DNA of 64,000 bases, from the NCBI GenBank assembly GCA_964605655.1, contig CAZSDK010000015.1, positions 1-64,000 of the forward strand, in the 5' to 3' direction. Position numbers and translations under genes: made by a program. Position 1 is the stretch's first letter. Each line of letters opens with the position of its first letter. Source of the stretch: JAKLIX01 sp964605655 (GTDB taxonomy: Bacteria; Bacteroidota; Bacteroidia; Bacteroidales; CAIXZF01). Shown here piece by piece: positions 1 to 9,168 of this stretch. The notes beneath the pieces were generated by a model. It saw nothing but the letters and a program-made list of their open reading frames with translations. It was not told the origin of the DNA and did no database searches.

Positions 1-2
1 GG

Positions 3-3000
3 GCTACCGTCTTCACCCCGGTTTGTATTGATGTTCCCAGTGTTACCCTTACCGGCGGACTGCCTGTAGGTGGTATCTACTCTGGACCCGGTGTGGTGGG
101 TAATTCCTTCTTCCCTGCACTGGCCGGTTTAGGGACACATACCCTTACCTATACCTATACTGATGTCGTGAGCGGTTGTACTGCAACGGCTACCAACACC
201 ATCACGGTCAATGTTCTGCCTGTGGTGACCTGGAACGGAGTGCTGAACGATCTGTGTATCGACGCTGCTCCTCTGGTTCTTACAGGCGGTCTTCCCGCAG
301 GTGGTGTATACAGTGGCAGCGGAGTGAGTGGTGGCGCCTTTGATCCGGCCCTGGCTGGTGCAGGCACCCATACCCTTACCTATACCTATACCAATGCTAA
401 CGGTTGTGTGAGTACTGCCGTGAATACCATCACGGTGAACCCCTTACCGCTGGTAACCTTTACCGGTTCCTTCCCGCCCATCTGTGCAAGTTCCACCACA
501 TTTACCCTTACGACAGGATCTCCTGCCGGTGGTACTTACAGCGGACCGGGAGTCAGCGGCACTAACTTCAATGCAACCCTGGCAGGTGTCGGTAATCATA
601 CTATCACTTATACCTACACCGATCCGAACGGCTGTACCAATTTTGCCACCAACACCATCGTGGTGTCTACGGCACCGGTAGCCACATGGCCCGGACCTCT
701 GCCTTCTGTCTGTGTAAACGTCACCAACCTGATCCTTACCGGTGGCACACCTGTGGGCGGAGTGTACAGCGGACCCGGCGTCATTGGAAATATCTTCAAT
801 CCTGCCTTCGTCGGACCCGGAACTTACACCCTGACTTACACCTACACCGATGTCAATAGCGGATGTACCGGTTCAGCCACGAACACTATCACGGTGAATG
901 CACTTCCGGTTGTTACCTGGAATGGAGCTCTTACCTCTGTTTGTGCTGATGCATTACCGGTCACCCTTGCAGGCGGACTACCCGCAGGTGGTGTGTACAG
1001 CGGACCCGGCGTGAGTGGAGGTACTTTTAACCCAGCCCTTGCAGGTCCCGGAACCCATACGCTCACCTATACCTATACCGACATCAACGGATGTGTGAAC
1101 TCAACAACCAACACCATCACTGTCAATGCTCTGCCGGTGGTGACCTTTGCCGGTAACTTTGCTCCGCTCTGTGTCAGCTCCACTACTTTCAACCTCTCGA
1201 CAGGAACACCTGCAGGAGGCACTTACAGTGGTCCCGGCGTATCAGGAACCAACTTCAATGCCTCTCTTGCAGGTGTCGGTACCCATACCATCACCTACAC
1301 CTATACCAATGCCAATGGTTGTACCAACAGTGCCACCAACACCATTGTGGTGAATAATGGTCCCACCGTCACCTGGGTTTCCGCACTTCCTCAGGTTTGC
1401 GTCACCAACAGTAACTTCGCCCTCACCGGTGGGTTGCCTGTCGGAGGTCTTTACAGCGGCCCCGGAGTGAGTGGTAATGTGTTCAATGCCACCCTGGTCG
1501 GACCCGGTACCTACACCCTGACTTATACCTATACTGATATTCTTACCGGATGTACCGGTAGTGCTACCAACACCATCACGGTCATTCCTCTTCCTGTGGT
1601 CACCTTCCCAGGTACGCTCACGGCACAGTGTATTACTTCCACCAGCTACACACTGTCAGGCGGAAGCCCCGCGGGAGGTACCTATAGCGGAACAGGCGTC
1701 ACCGGAACCAACTTCAATGCTTCCATTGCAGGCGTAGGCACCCATGTGATCACTTACACCTATACCAACGCTAATGGTTGCACCAACAGCGCCATTAATA
1801 CCATCACGGTGTATGCATTGCCTGTTGTGACATGGAACACCGCACTTGCCGGTCAGTGTATCACTTCGACCACCTACACCCTCGCCGGTGGCTCACCCAT
1901 AGGCGGGACCTATAGCGGACCCGGCGTTTCCGGCGGCAATTTCAATGCATCACTGCTCACACCGGGTAACTATACTCTGACTTACACCTACACTGATTCC
2001 CACGGATGTACCAACTCTGCAACCAATAACATCGTTGTTTACGGATTACCGGTGGTCACCTTCAGCGGTACCCTTGTTTCCCAGTGTATCACTTCAACGA
2101 CCTACCTGCTCACCGGCGGCTCACCCGGCGGTGGAACCTACAGCGGACCCGGTGTTTCAGGAAGTAACTTCAACGCTTCACTGGCCGGACTCGGTACCCA
2201 CACCATTACCTATACCTATACCAATGGATTTGGCTGTACCAACTCTGCCGTCAATACCATCACCGTGCTTCCGCTGCCTGTTGTAACCTGGGCCAATGCT
2301 CTGAACCAGCAGTGTATTACCTCAACAACTTATACCCTGAGTGGTGGCAGCCCCATCGGCGGCACTTACAGCGGACCGGGAGTGAACGGCACCAACTTCA
2401 ATGCCTCCCTGCTCACACCGGGAACCTACACCCTGACCTACACCTTCACCAATGCCAACGGTTGCACCAACAGTGCCACCAACACCATCACCGTTAATGC
2501 ACTGCCCGTTGTCATCTGGACCAACCCCCTGACACCTCAGTGCATCACCAGCACCACCTATGCACTCACAGGTGCTACACCCCCAGGTGGTACTTACAGC
2601 GGACCCGGTGTTACCGGTACCAACTTCAGCGCAGCAGCCGCAGGCTTAGGTTTACATGTACTTACCTACACCTATACCAGTACCACTACAGGATGTACCA
2701 ACAGCACCACCAATACTATTATGGTGAACGACCTGCCGGTGGTGGGATTCCCCGGTGTATTGCCTGATCAGTGTATTACTAACACCAACCTGACCCTGAA
2801 TACAGGATTCCCTGCAGGTGGTACCTACAGTGGACCTGGCGTTAGCGGCAACAACTTCAATGCTTCGCTTGCAGGTGTCGGTACACATACCCTCACATAC
2901 ACCTTTACCAACGGACAGGGATGCACCAACTCCGCTATCAACACCGTGACGGTGTACCCGCTGACCCCGCTGTCATGGCCTAATACCCTGACGACGCAGT

Positions 3001-4154
3001 GTGCAGCCAATACGACGTATGTCCTCAGTGGTGCCCTGCCCCTTGGCGGAACCTATAGCGGTCCTGGTGTCAGCGGCTCCAATTTCAATGCTTCTCTGGT
3101 CGGTCCGGGAACCTATACCCTGACCTATACCTATACCAATGCCAACAACTGTACGAACACCGTGACCAATACCATCACCGTGGTGCCTATGCCCACCGTT
3201 GACCTGGGTCCGGATATCGGAGTCTGTTTTGGCAGCTATGACACCCTCACCGCTACCGCCACACCTGTCGGTGGAGTCACCTACCTCTGGAACACCAGTG
3301 CCACCACACAAAGCATCCAGATCCTTTCCGGTGATACAACCACTTACTATGTGACGGTGACCACCTCCTTCGGATGTACCGCCGTCGACAGCATCGTGGT
3401 GAACCCGCTGCCGCTGCCCATCGGCGCTGCTACCGCTTTCCCCATCACCATCTGCCAGGGTGAAACAACCATCCTCTCCGCTTCAGGCGGTTCCGGTACC
3501 TCACCCTACCTGTGGAGCACCGGAAACACCAACCAAACCTTTGTCTCTGCTGCTCTGATGGATACCACCATCTTCTCAGTGGTCGTTACCAATACATACG
3601 GATGTAAGGATACAGCCTATGTGAAGGTCAATGTGAACATCATTCCGTCTGTTACCCTCGGACCGGATATCGTGGCTTGCGAAAACTACACGGTAACCCT
3701 GGTACCGGGTCCCGGACCTTATGATAACTGGTTGTGGAATAATGGCATTGAAACACCCACACTGGATGTGGATTCTACCGGTATCGGACTGAATAATCCT
3801 ACCCAGTTCAGTGTGACGGTCACCCTGAACGGATGTCAGAACAGAGACAATGTGCTGGTTACCTTCGTACCTTGTCCGGGATTCGACGAATACTCCAAAG
3901 AAGAGAAAATCACGGTATTCCCCAATCCTACACATGGCAGGTTCACCGTTACCATTGAAAATGTGGAGAAACCCCTCACCTTCGACATTTATAACAACAT
4001 CGGCCAACTGCTCTACAGTGAAAAACTGCAGAACAATGCCGAGTCCAAGTACACCAAAGAGTTTGACCTGACCAGGTACCCGACCGGGTTCTACTACCTG
4101 AGGTTTAACGATGGTGACAAGGTAAGGTCGAAGAAGCTGGTGATCGTTAAGTAA
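3..4154 (+). CDS. Giant tandem-repeat secreted protein with T9SS type A sorting domain (5' end outside window)
   Basis: The reading frame is open from base 3, so the gene begins upstream of the window; the GTG at 93 lies inside a repeat and is not a start. About 14 tandem units of roughly 76 residues can be counted by the motif GG-x-YSGPGV. Each unit also holds a Cys near its start and a second Cys in a GC(T/V) motif after a TLTYTYT strand, suggesting Ig-like or PKD-like beta-sandwich modules with a disulfide. Three different PKD-like domains follow, then a C-terminal domain with VFPNPTHGRF and a final KLVIVK, typical of T9SS type A sorting signals. The protein is probably exported through the outer membrane and cell-surface attached or released, perhaps as an adhesin; that role is inference. 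The repeats are also similar at DNA level. A hairpin terminator follows at 4171. Confidence 0.9.
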   Translation, partial: ATVFTPVCIDVPSVTLTGGLPVGGIYSGPGVVGNSFFPALAGLGTHTLTYTYTDVVSGCTATATNTITVNVLPVVTWNGVLNDLCIDAAPLVLTGGLPAGGVYSGSGVSGGAFDPALAGAGTHTLTYTYTNANGCVSTAVNTITVNPLPLVTFTGSFPPICASSTTFTLTTGSPAGGTYSGPGVSGTNFNATLAGVGNHTITYTYTDPNGCTNFATNTIVVSTAPVATWPGPLPSVCVNVTNLILTGGTPVGGVYSGPGVIGNIFNPAFVGPGTYTLTYTYTDVNSGCTGSATNTITVNALPVVTWNGALTSVCADALPVTLAGGLPAGGVYSGPGVSGGTFNPALAGPGTHTLTYTYTDINGCVNSTTNTITVNALPVVTFAGNFAPLCVSSTTFNLSTGTPAGGTYSGPGVSGTNFNASLAGVGTHTITYTYTNANGCTNSATNTIVVNNGPTVTWVSALPQVCVTNSNFALTGGLPVGGLYSGPGVSGNVFNATLVGPGTYTLTYTYTDILTGCTGSATNTITVIPLPVVTFPGTLTAQCITSTSYTLSGGSPAGGTYSGTGVTGTNFNASIAGVGTHVITYTYTNANGCTNSAINTITVYALPVVTWNTALAGQCITSTTYTLAGGSPIGGTYSGPGVSGGNFNASLLTPGNYTLTYTYTDSHGCTNSATNNIVVYGLPVVTFSGTLVSQCITSTTYLLTGGSPGGGTYSGPGVSGSNFNASLAGLGTHTITYTYTNGFGCTNSAVNTITVLPLPVVTWANALNQQCITSTTYTLSGGSPIGGTYSGPGVNGTNFNASLLTPGTYTLTYTFTNANGCTNSATNTITVNALPVVIWTNPLTPQCITSTTYALTGATPPGGTYSGPGVTGTNFSAAAAGLGLHVLTYTYTSTTTGCTNSTTNTIMVNDLPVVGFPGVLPDQCITNTNLTLNTGFPAGGTYSGPGVSGNNFNASLAGVGTHTLTYTFTNGQGCTNSAINTVTVYPLTPLSWPNTLTTQCAANTTYVLSGALPLGGTYSGPGVSGSNFNASLVGPGTYTLTYTYTNANNCTNTVTNTITVVPMPTVDLGPDIGVCFGSYDTLTATATPVGGVTYLWNTSATTQSIQILSGDTTTYYVTVTTSFGCTAVDSIVVNPLPLPIGAATAFPITICQGETTILSASGGSGTSPYLWSTGNTNQTFVSAALMDTTIFSVVVTNTYGCKDTAYVKVNVNIIPSVTLGPDIVACENYTVTLVPGPGPYDNWLWNNGIETPTLDVDSTGIGLNNPTQFSVTVTLNGCQNRDNVLVTFVPCPGFDEYSKEEKITVFPNPTHGRFTVTIENVEKPLTFDIYNNIGQLLYSEKLQNNAESKYTKEFDLTRYPTGFYYLRFNDGDKVRSKKLVIVK

Positions 4155-4170
4155 TCACCACAACTCCCAA

Positions 4171-4202
4171 AAAAAAGGCGTCTTACAAGGACGCCTTTTT
4201 TT
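4171..4202. terminator. Bidirectional intrinsic terminator between convergent genes
   Basis: An A-run, a GGCGTC stem, a 7-nt loop, a GACGCC stem and a T-run form a symmetric Rho-independent terminator. It sits between the convergent ends of the repeat protein (4154) and argS (4225) and can serve both. Confidence 0.88.
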
Positions 4203-4224
4203 ATTTTAGAATTTTAAGAAGAGA

Positions 4225-6018
4225 TCACATGCGGTCAGGAACCTCTATACCCAGCAACGACATCCCGGTCTTAATGACTCTGCCCGCAAAATCTGACAGC
4301 TGAAGCCTGAACCTGACCAGGTCGTCACCCTCCGCTTTTAACACCGGCGTTGACTGGTAGAAAAAGTTGTACTCCTTCGAAAGTTCATAAAGGTAGTTGG
4401 CAAGAACGGCAGGACTCAGATTCTCACCTGCTTCCCTCACCGTTTCAGGAAACTGATAGAGGGTCCGAAGCAACCTGAGTTCTGAGTCCTCGGGTTCAAA
4501 AGACCAAACCTCACCATTACCCTCATATTCAAATGATTGATCAATTCCCTTCCTAAGCAGAGAACGAATCCGGGCATGAGTGTACTGGATAAAGGGTCCC
4601 GTATTCCCATTGAAGTCGATGGATTCCTCAGGATTGAACAACATGTTCTTCTTAGGATCCACTTTAAGAATGAAATATTTCAATGCACCCAGGGCCAGCA
4701 TCTGGTATAATACCAGGGACTCCTCAGGAGAGAAAACTCCCGTCTTGCCCAATGTCTCTGTCGTGGTACGGGCCACCTCCACCATTTCTTCCATCAGATC
4801 ATCAGCATCCACCACCGTTCCTTCTCTCGATTTCATCTTGCCAAAAGGCAATTCAACCATGCCATAAGAGAAATGAAAAAGGCTAGATGCCCAATCTTTT
4901 CCCAGCTTCATCAACAGATGCTTCAGGACCTCAAAATGGTAATTCTGCTCATTACCGACCACATAAATAAATCGCTGTGGCCGGTAATCATGATATCTTA
5001 ACTGTGCCGTACCCAGATCCTGGGTGATATATACCGAAGTGCCATCCGCTCTTTGCAGCAACTTTTCATCCAGCCCGGCATCCTTCAGGTCGCACCATAC
5101 TGAGCCGTCTTCCTTCTTATAGAACACTCCTGACAATAAGCCCTCCTCAATCAGGTCCTTTCCCAGGAGATACGTCTCTGATTCATAATAGATCTTATCA
5201 AAGCTGATCCCCATCCGGGCATAAGTAGCATCAAAACCCTTGTAAACCCAGGCGTTCATCTTCTTCCACAGGGTTCTCACAGATTCTTCACCCATCTCCC
5301 ACTGTCGCAGCATCTCCTGTATTTCCTTCATCAGAGGGGCCGACCTGACTGCCTCCTCCTCCGTCATCCCGCCGGAAATCAGGTTACTGACCTCCTCACG
5401 GTATTTCTGATCGAAGAGCACATAATATTTTCCAACCAGATGATCCCCCTTCATCCCGGAATCTTCCGGACGCTCCCCTTCACCCCATTTTTTCCACGCC
5501 AACATCGATTTGCATATATGCACACCACGGTCATTAACGAGGTTGACCCGCACCACCGGCTTCCCATTGGCTTGTAAAATCCTGGACAAAGAATCACCCA
5601 GCAGATTGTTGCGAATATGCCCGAGATGCAGTGGCTTGTTGGTGTTGGGTGAAGAAAACTCCACAAGGATCGGATCCGCATCCTGCATGGGCATCAGTCC
5701 ATAAGTATTGTTGGTGTACTCCGAAAGAAAAAAATCATTCCAGAAAGCCGGGCTCAGACAGAGGTTTAAGAACCCTTTGATCACGTTGAAAGACTCGAAC
5801 TCGGACATACGTTGGAACAAAAAGGTGCCGAGCTCCTCTGCCGTGGCCTCCGGACTCTTTTTTGAAAGAGAGGTTAAGGTAAAGGTAGTCACGGTGTAAT
5901 CACCCGAAAACTCCTTCCTGGTCTTTTGGATTCCGACCTTCGCAGGGTCCACATCTTGCTGATACAATGCTTTGATGGCTCTTACCACCTGCTCCACTAT
6001 TAACGATTCCAGGTTCAT
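4225..6018 (-). CDS. argS: Arginyl-tRNA synthetase
   Basis: Class I aminoacyl-tRNA synthetase that charges tRNA-Arg in the cytoplasm. At 597 aa it has the usual bacterial ArgS length. It has an N-terminal ArgRS additional domain, a HIGH-type signature HLGH at residues 131-134 preceded by SSPNTNKPL, a KMSKS-equivalent KMKSREGT, and a C-terminal DALR anticodon-binding domain beginning near NTGPFIQYTHARIR. A -7 element TAATTTTG (minus strand, 6038-6045) lies 20 nt upstream of the ATG, implying a very short leader. The gene is transcribed away from the GTPase gene at 6223. A tRNA-Arg(ACG) is encoded elsewhere in the window (43162). Confidence 0.97.
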   Translation of the reverse strand: MNLESLIVEQVVRAIKALYQQDVDPAKVGIQKTRKEFSGDYTVTTFTLTSLSKKSPEATAEELGTFLFQRMSEFESFNVIKGFLNLCLSPAFWNDFFLSEYTNNTYGLMPMQDADPILVEFSSPNTNKPLHLGHIRNNLLGDSLSRILQANGKPVVRVNLVNDRGVHICKSMLAWKKWGEGERPEDSGMKGDHLVGKYYVLFDQKYREEVSNLISGGMTEEEAVRSAPLMKEIQEMLRQWEMGEESVRTLWKKMNAWVYKGFDATYARMGISFDKIYYESETYLLGKDLIEEGLLSGVFYKKEDGSVWCDLKDAGLDEKLLQRADGTSVYITQDLGTAQLRYHDYRPQRFIYVVGNEQNYHFEVLKHLLMKLGKDWASSLFHFSYGMVELPFGKMKSREGTVVDADDLMEEMVEVARTTTETLGKTGVFSPEESLVLYQMLALGALKYFILKVDPKKNMLFNPEESIDFNGNTGPFIQYTHARIRSLLRKGIDQSFEYEGNGEVWSFEPEDSELRLLRTLYQFPETVREAGENLSPAVLANYLYELSKEYNFFYQSTPVLKAEGDDLVRFRLQLSDFAGRVIKTGMSLLGIEVPDRM

Positions 6019-6136
6019 ACTGCAGATTTTAAGGAAGCAAAATTACATGAAATAGACGGAACAGGAAGCTTCCTATCAGGTTTATATATGTTTGATTCTC
6101 CATATTTTAGATTATCAACCACCATTTTATTACGAT

Positions 6137-6167
6137 TTTGTTAAGTGGAATGTTGTTACTACCTTTG
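6137..6167 (+). promoter_or_regulatory. Bacteroidota-type promoter for the GTPase gene
   Basis: TTTG at 6137-6140, a 19-nt spacer and TACCTTTG at 6160-6167 match the -33/-7 consensus of the primary sigma factor of Bacteroidota. The ATG at 6223 is about 50 nt downstream. Confidence 0.7.
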
Positions 6168-6222
6168 CAATCGCGTTGAAAAGCGCAACAGAATCATCTA
6201 ATTAACATTAAATCAATTTTTT

Positions 6223-7566
6223 ATGCAGAGGAAAACCGTAATTATCATTGGTGCTGCCGGAAGGGACTTCCACAATTTCAACACCTACTTCAGGGATAAT
6301 GAGGCCTACCAAGTACTGGCCTTTACAGCAGCTCAGATTCCTGATATTGAGGGTCGTAAATATCCTGCACAACTAGCCGGAAAACTGTATCCCGATGGCA
6401 TCCCCATTTATGCACAGGAAGAATTACGGGACCTGATCAAAAAACTGAACGCCGATATTTGTGTGTTCTCATACAGCGATGTGTCATACTCCACGGTCAT
6501 GCGTATCGGATCAATGGTGAACGCTGCCGGAGCCGACTTCATGCTGTTAGGTCCGAAAGATACTCAGATCAAAAGCACCAAACCTGTTATCGCCATTACT
6601 GCTGTCAGGACCGGTGCCGGTAAAAGCCAAACCTCCCGCAGGGTGATTGAAGGACTGATGAAAAGAGGGCTTAAAGTTGTGGCTGTCAGGCATCCCATGC
6701 CCTATGGCGACCTTGTGGAGCAAAAAGTACAACGTTTTGCCACGGTTGAAGACCTGAAAAAACACAAATGCACCATCGAGGAAATGGAGGAGTACGAACC
6801 GCATGTGGTGAGAGGTAATGTGATCTATGCAGGCGTCGATTATGAGGCCATCCTGAGAGCTGCAGAGAACGATCCCAATGGTTGTGATGTGGTTGTATGG
6901 GACGGTGGTAACAACGACTTCTCGTTTTATAAATCCGACCTGCTCGTAACAGTAGCAGACCCTCACAGGCCCGGTCATGAAATCTCTTATTATCCCGGAG
7001 AAGTCAATATGAGGATGGCAGATGTGATTGTCATCAATAAAATGGACAGCGCCCACCCGGATAATATCCAGATTGTACGTAACAGCATTGCCGAGGTCAA
7101 TCCCAATGCTATCGTCATCGACGGAGCATCACCCATCAAGGTCGACAACCCTGAACTTATTAAAGGAAAGAGAGTCCTGGTGGTAGAAGACGGCCCCACC
7201 CTCACCCATGGTGAAATGAAACTGGGTGCCGGCATAGTGGCCGCCATGCGTTATGGTGCCGCTGAATGGATCGATCCAAGGCCTTTCGTGGTTGGAAGAC
7301 TTGCCGAGACTTTCCGTATCTACCCCAACATCGGTAAACTGCTCCCCGCTATGGGCTATGGCGATCAGCAGGTAAAAGACCTGGAGAAGACCATCGAAAA
7401 TGCCGAATGCGACTCAGTGATCATCGCCACCCCCATCGATCTGAACCGCATCATCAAGATCAATAAACCAAACACGAGGGTTTATTATGACCTTCAGGAA
7501 ATAGGCAGTCCGGATTTCGATGAGGTACTGGATCAATTTGTAAAAAAACACAATCTCGTCAGATAA
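6223..7566 (+). CDS. Cyclic 2,3-diphosphoglycerate synthetase-like P-loop GTPase
   Basis: A cytoplasmic protein of 447 aa resembling the family annotated as cyclic 2,3-diphosphoglycerate synthetase, known from thermophilic methanogens. The N-terminal about 115 residues form a Rossmann-like segment (VIIIGAAGRDFHNFN). A P-loop GAGKSQTS follows at residues 131-138, and VIVINKMD looks like a GTPase G4 motif, so nucleotide binding is well supported. Whether a mesophilic bacterium makes the cyclic compound is unproven; bacterial homologues may do something else. The gene is monocistronic, with its own promoter at 6137 and a terminator at 7565. Confidence 0.75.
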   Translation: MQRKTVIIIGAAGRDFHNFNTYFRDNEAYQVLAFTAAQIPDIEGRKYPAQLAGKLYPDGIPIYAQEELRDLIKKLNADICVFSYSDVSYSTVMRIGSMVNAAGADFMLLGPKDTQIKSTKPVIAITAVRTGAGKSQTSRRVIEGLMKRGLKVVAVRHPMPYGDLVEQKVQRFATVEDLKKHKCTIEEMEEYEPHVVRGNVIYAGVDYEAILRAAENDPNGCDVVVWDGGNNDFSFYKSDLLVTVADPHRPGHEISYYPGEVNMRMADVIVINKMDSAHPDNIQIVRNSIAEVNPNAIVIDGASPIKVDNPELIKGKRVLVVEDGPTLTHGEMKLGAGIVAAMRYGAAEWIDPRPFVVGRLAETFRIYPNIGKLLPAMGYGDQQVKDLEKTIENAECDSVIIATPIDLNRIIKINKPNTRVYYDLQEIGSPDFDEVLDQFVKKHNLVR

Positions 7567-7598
7567 AAAAAGAGCGGTCGTCAGACCGCTTTTTTTTT
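7565..7598 (+). terminator. Intrinsic terminator after the GTPase gene
   Basis: Stem AGCGGTC / GACCGCT with a GTCA loop is flanked by an A-run and a run of nine or more T. It starts right at the stop codon of the GTPase gene. Confidence 0.88.
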
Positions 7599-7697
7599 GT
7601 AAGCACTTTTCAACATATCTACCCGACTATCAAAAAATAGGTACTTTTATTCGCCCAATAACCAAAGACAAAACAAAGTAAATCAATAAATTAACAC

Positions 7698-8606
7698 ATG
7701 AAAAACCGGGGTCTTATTTCCATTACTGACTTCTCGAAAGAAGAGCAGATCAAGATTCTGGATTTGGCAGAAGAATTTGAAAAGAATCCCACACAGAACA
7801 TTTTGAACGGTTTTGTGATCGCCTCTTTGTTTTTCGAGCCTTCCACCAGAACCAGGCTGAGCTTTGAAACAGCGGTCTCGAGACTTGGCGGCCGTATCAT
7901 CGGCTTTGCCGACACCTCGAGTACCAGCGTCCAGAAAGGTGAATCACTGAAAGACACCATCATCATGGTGAGCAATTATTCCGACCTGATCGTGATGAGA
8001 CATCCCAAAGACGGCAGCGCCAGGTACGCCAGCGAAGTGTCGTCGGTCCCCATCATCAATGCAGGCGACGGAGCCAACCAGCATCCCACCCAGTGTCTCC
8101 TCGACCTTTACTCCATCCGGAAAACACAGGGAAACCTTGAAAATCTTGATATCGCCTTCGTGGGCGACCTCAAATACGGACGTACGGTGCATTCACTGGT
8201 CATGGCCCTGACCAACTTCAACTGCAGGTTTCACCTGGTATCACCTCAGGAACTGAAATTACCCAGTGTGGTCAAAATGCATATTAAAGAGAAAAACCTT
8301 GAGTATTATCAATATACGGAACTCCAGGATGTCATCCCCACTGCCGACGTCATCTATATGACCCGCATCCAGAGAGAAAGATTTTCCGATCCCATCGAAT
8401 ACGAAAAGGTCAAAAATGCCTATATCCTGAAAAACAATATGCTTCAGGGTTCTAAACCTAACATCAAGATCCTTCATCCCCTCCCCAGGGTCAACGAGAT
8501 CCATACCGATGTGGACGATAACCCCAAAGCCTATTATTTCCAACAAGCCCTCAACGGGGTATATGTCAGACAAGCATTAGTGACTTCAATACTCGGCGTA
8601 AAATGA
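7698..8606 (+). CDS. pyrB: Aspartate carbamoyltransferase catalytic chain
   Basis: Catalyses carbamoyl phosphate + aspartate to N-carbamoylaspartate, the committed step of pyrimidine synthesis. It is 302 aa, of usual length. The carbamoyl-phosphate-binding motif FFEPSTRTRLSFE, the HPTQCLLDLY motif and DLKYGRTVHSL are all present, as are the C-terminal LHPLPR and the aspartate-binding segment. The stop codon overlaps the start of pyrI by 4 nt (ATGA), indicating translational coupling and assembly into the allosteric PyrB-PyrI holoenzyme. Confidence 0.97.
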   Translation: MKNRGLISITDFSKEEQIKILDLAEEFEKNPTQNILNGFVIASLFFEPSTRTRLSFETAVSRLGGRIIGFADTSSTSVQKGESLKDTIIMVSNYSDLIVMRHPKDGSARYASEVSSVPIINAGDGANQHPTQCLLDLYSIRKTQGNLENLDIAFVGDLKYGRTVHSLVMALTNFNCRFHLVSPQELKLPSVVKMHIKEKNLEYYQYTELQDVIPTADVIYMTRIQRERFSDPIEYEKVKNAYILKNNMLQGSKPNIKILHPLPRVNEIHTDVDDNPKAYYFQQALNGVYVRQALVTSILGVK

Positions 8607-9073
8607 CAACATCCGATATTCCACAGAAAGAACTCAAGGTTTCCGCCATCGAGAACGGAACAGTGATAGACCATATCCCCTCCAATAATGTATTTCAGGT
8701 CATCAGGATTCTGGGACTTGAATTCTGCGACAACCAGATCCTGTTTGGCACCAACCTCGACAGCAGGAAATTCGGCAAAAAAGGGATTATCAAGGTGAGC
8801 AACCGCTTTTTTGAAGCAGAGGAGATCAACAAAATTGCCCTGGCAGCACCCTCAGCCACGCTGATCGTGATCAGAGACTTCCAGGTGGTGGAGAAGAAAT
8901 CGGTCTCCATCCCCGATGAGATCATCAGCATCGTCAAATGCTTCAACCCGAATTGCATCACCAACCACGAGAAGATCCCGACCCATTTTTCTGTTGTGTC
9001 GAAAGAGGATATTAAACTCCGCTGCAAATACTGTGAAAAATATACCGTTAAGGAAGATATTGTTTTCCAATAG
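8603..9073 (+). CDS. pyrI: Aspartate carbamoyltransferase regulatory chain
   Basis: Regulatory subunit of aspartate carbamoyltransferase, 156 aa, binding nucleotide effectors in its N-terminal domain (KVSAIENGTVIDHI). The C-terminal zinc domain contacts PyrB; its four cysteines are visible in CFNPNC and, about 25 residues on, CKYC. It overlaps pyrB by 4 nt. The 95 nt between its stop and the next gene hold no clear terminator. Confidence 0.97.
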   Translation: MTTSDIPQKELKVSAIENGTVIDHIPSNNVFQVIRILGLEFCDNQILFGTNLDSRKFGKKGIIKVSNRFFEAEEINKIALAAPSATLIVIRDFQVVEKKSVSIPDEIISIVKCFNPNCITNHEKIPTHFSVVSKEDIKLRCKYCEKYTVKEDIVFQ

Positions 9074-9168
9074 ATCCATACAACACTGGTTCCTTTTATC
9101 AATCTGTACTGGTTTTATTTTGATATCGTTGTTCTTATCAGGACTTCATTTTATTTAATTTACTGATT

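Noticed and set aside
93..93. GTG at 93 as the start of the first gene
   Set aside because: The same frame is open back to base 3 and encodes the earlier part of a repeat unit, so the true start is outside the window.
129..3311. Several antisense and other-frame reading frames of 60-112 codons inside the repeat gene
   Set aside because: They recur with the period of the tandem unit and reflect its codon composition; none has a signal peptide or family motif.
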